Notes under the pieces: generated by a model
Told to the model about the DNA's origin: nothing
Database searches by the model: none
The model's input: only the letters and a program-made list of their open reading frames with translations
Made by a program: the position numbers and the translations under genes
Shown: piece by piece, positions 5,286 through 5,664 of the stretch
Layout: each line of letters opens with the position of its first letter
Position numbering within the stretch: the stretch's first letter is position 1
Assembly: GCA_023129265.1 (NCBI GenBank)
Contig: JAGMCJ010000075.1
Location: 1 to 5,664, forward strand
Reading direction: 5' to 3'
Source of the DNA: Thermoplasmata archaeon
GTDB taxonomy: Archaea > Thermoplasmatota > Thermoplasmata > RBG-16-68-12 > JAGMCJ01
Length of the DNA: 5,664 nt

Positions 5286-5664
5286 ATGGAGCTGGAAGGA
5301 AAGAACGCAATTGTGACCGGAGGGAGCCTGGGAATCGGGACCGCTATCGCTCTCAAGCTCGCCGAAGAAGGCGCTAATGTCGCCATAAACTACAGGAAGC
5401 ACGACGAAGAGGCGAAGGCGGTCGTCGCCGAGATCGCGAAGATGGGAAGGAAGGGCCTCGTCGTGAAGGCGGACGTTGCGAGCTTCGAGGACGCGCAGAA
5501 CATGGTCGAAAAGGTGGTCAAGGAGTTCGGCGGGCTCGACATACTCGTGTGCAACGCTGGCATAAACTGGGACAGCGTGATCTGGAAGATGACAGAGGAA
5601 CAGTGGGACCGCGTCATCGAGGTGAACCTCAAGGGGTACTTCAACTACATCCGAGCCTCCACGC
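5286..5664 (+). CDS. Short-chain dehydrogenase/reductase, FabG/PhaB-like, partial (N-terminal 126 aa)
   Basis: This is an NAD(P)H-dependent oxidoreductase of the classical SDR type, likely interconverting a 3-oxoacyl and a 3-hydroxyacyl thioester. I translated it from ATG 5286 to the right edge. Rossmann features are TGGSLGIG (11-18, the TGxxxGxG dinucleotide motif), NYRKHDEEA (35-43, with basic R37 after strand 2 hinting at NADPH), ADV (62-64), CNAG (89-92), and the structural N114 in VNLKG. The catalytic Ser-Tyr-x-x-x-Lys lies beyond the window. GAGGGGG at 5274-5280 serves as ribosome-binding site. It is divergent from the CoA-transferase genes and probably co-regulated with them. Substrate cannot be set: FabG, PhaB-like acetoacetyl-CoA reductase, or a ring/sterol dehydrogenase are all open. 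Confidence 0.92.
   Translation, partial: MELEGKNAIVTGGSLGIGTAIALKLAEEGANVAINYRKHDEEAKAVVAEIAKMGRKGLVVKADVASFEDAQNMVEKVVKEFGGLDILVCNAGINWDSVIWKMTEEQWDRVIEVNLKGYFNYIRAST

Noticed and set aside
5206..5310. N-terminal extension of the alpha subunit to an ATG at 5310
   Set aside because: It would overlap the SDR start and the promoter, has no family-like sequence, and the strong AGGGGAGG site supports ATG 5205.
1..5664. CRISPR array, insertion sequence, attachment site or rRNA
   Set aside because: I found no regularly spaced direct repeats, no transposase or integrase, no paired terminal repeats and no rRNA-like stretch. Nearly all of the window is explained by seven protein genes.

Overview
The window looks archaeal. 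Predicted promoters are TATA boxes with a purine-rich BRE-like stretch (for example AAGGATTAAATAG) about 25-60 nt before start codons, with no sign of bacterial -35/-10 spacing. Two genes start with GTG, and one has no visible Shine-Dalgarno. The protein content also fits: a DPM1-like polyprenyl-phosphate sugar synthase coupled to a PMT-type GT-C enzyme, a reverse-type rubrerythrin, and a two-subunit CoA transferase. A euryarchaeal or Thermoplasmata-like lineage is my guess, but the phylum cannot be fixed from this window.

Layout: (1) Positions 1-2078, minus strand, hold a two-gene glycosylation operon. A large membrane GT-C (PMT/ArnT-like) glycosyltransferase comes first. It is followed, with an ATGA stop/start overlap, by a GT2 dolichol-phosphate-mannose-synthase-like enzyme that runs off the left edge. 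(2) Positions 2079-2261 are an intergenic region shared by divergent genes. (3) Positions 2262-2801, plus strand, encode a stand-alone reverse rubrerythrin. (4) Positions 2802-2934 are a short spacer with a 6-7 bp dyad just upstream of a TATA box. (5) Positions 2935-3555, plus strand, encode an unrecognised six-helix membrane protein that seems built from three two-helix repeats. (6) Positions 3569-5205, minus strand, encode the alpha and beta subunits of a class I-type CoA transferase, overlapping by 7 nt. Their sequence is closer to the GctAB/IpdAB branch, and the beta subunit lacks the usual catalytic glutamate. (7) Positions 5206-5285 are a strikingly symmetric divergent promoter. (8) From 5286, plus strand, runs the start of a FabG-like short-chain dehydrogenase/reductase cut by the right edge.

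How they may work together: the left pair would make a lipid-linked sugar and then transfer it outside the membrane, for N-glycan, lipid or S-layer glycosylation. The right block (CoA transferase or hydrolase plus SDR, sharing one control region) suggests acyl-CoA chemistry on a 3-oxo/3-hydroxyacyl or ring-derived substrate. Rubrerythrin handles peroxide or oxygen stress and implies an anaerobic or microaerobic lifestyle. The most unusual signal is the 5206-5285 promoter. Both TATA boxes lie 57 nt from their start codons, and a central CGC-A-TTAA-C-GCG dyad sits on exactly the same axis. No clear new defence system, mobile element, RNA gene or CRISPR array is visible.
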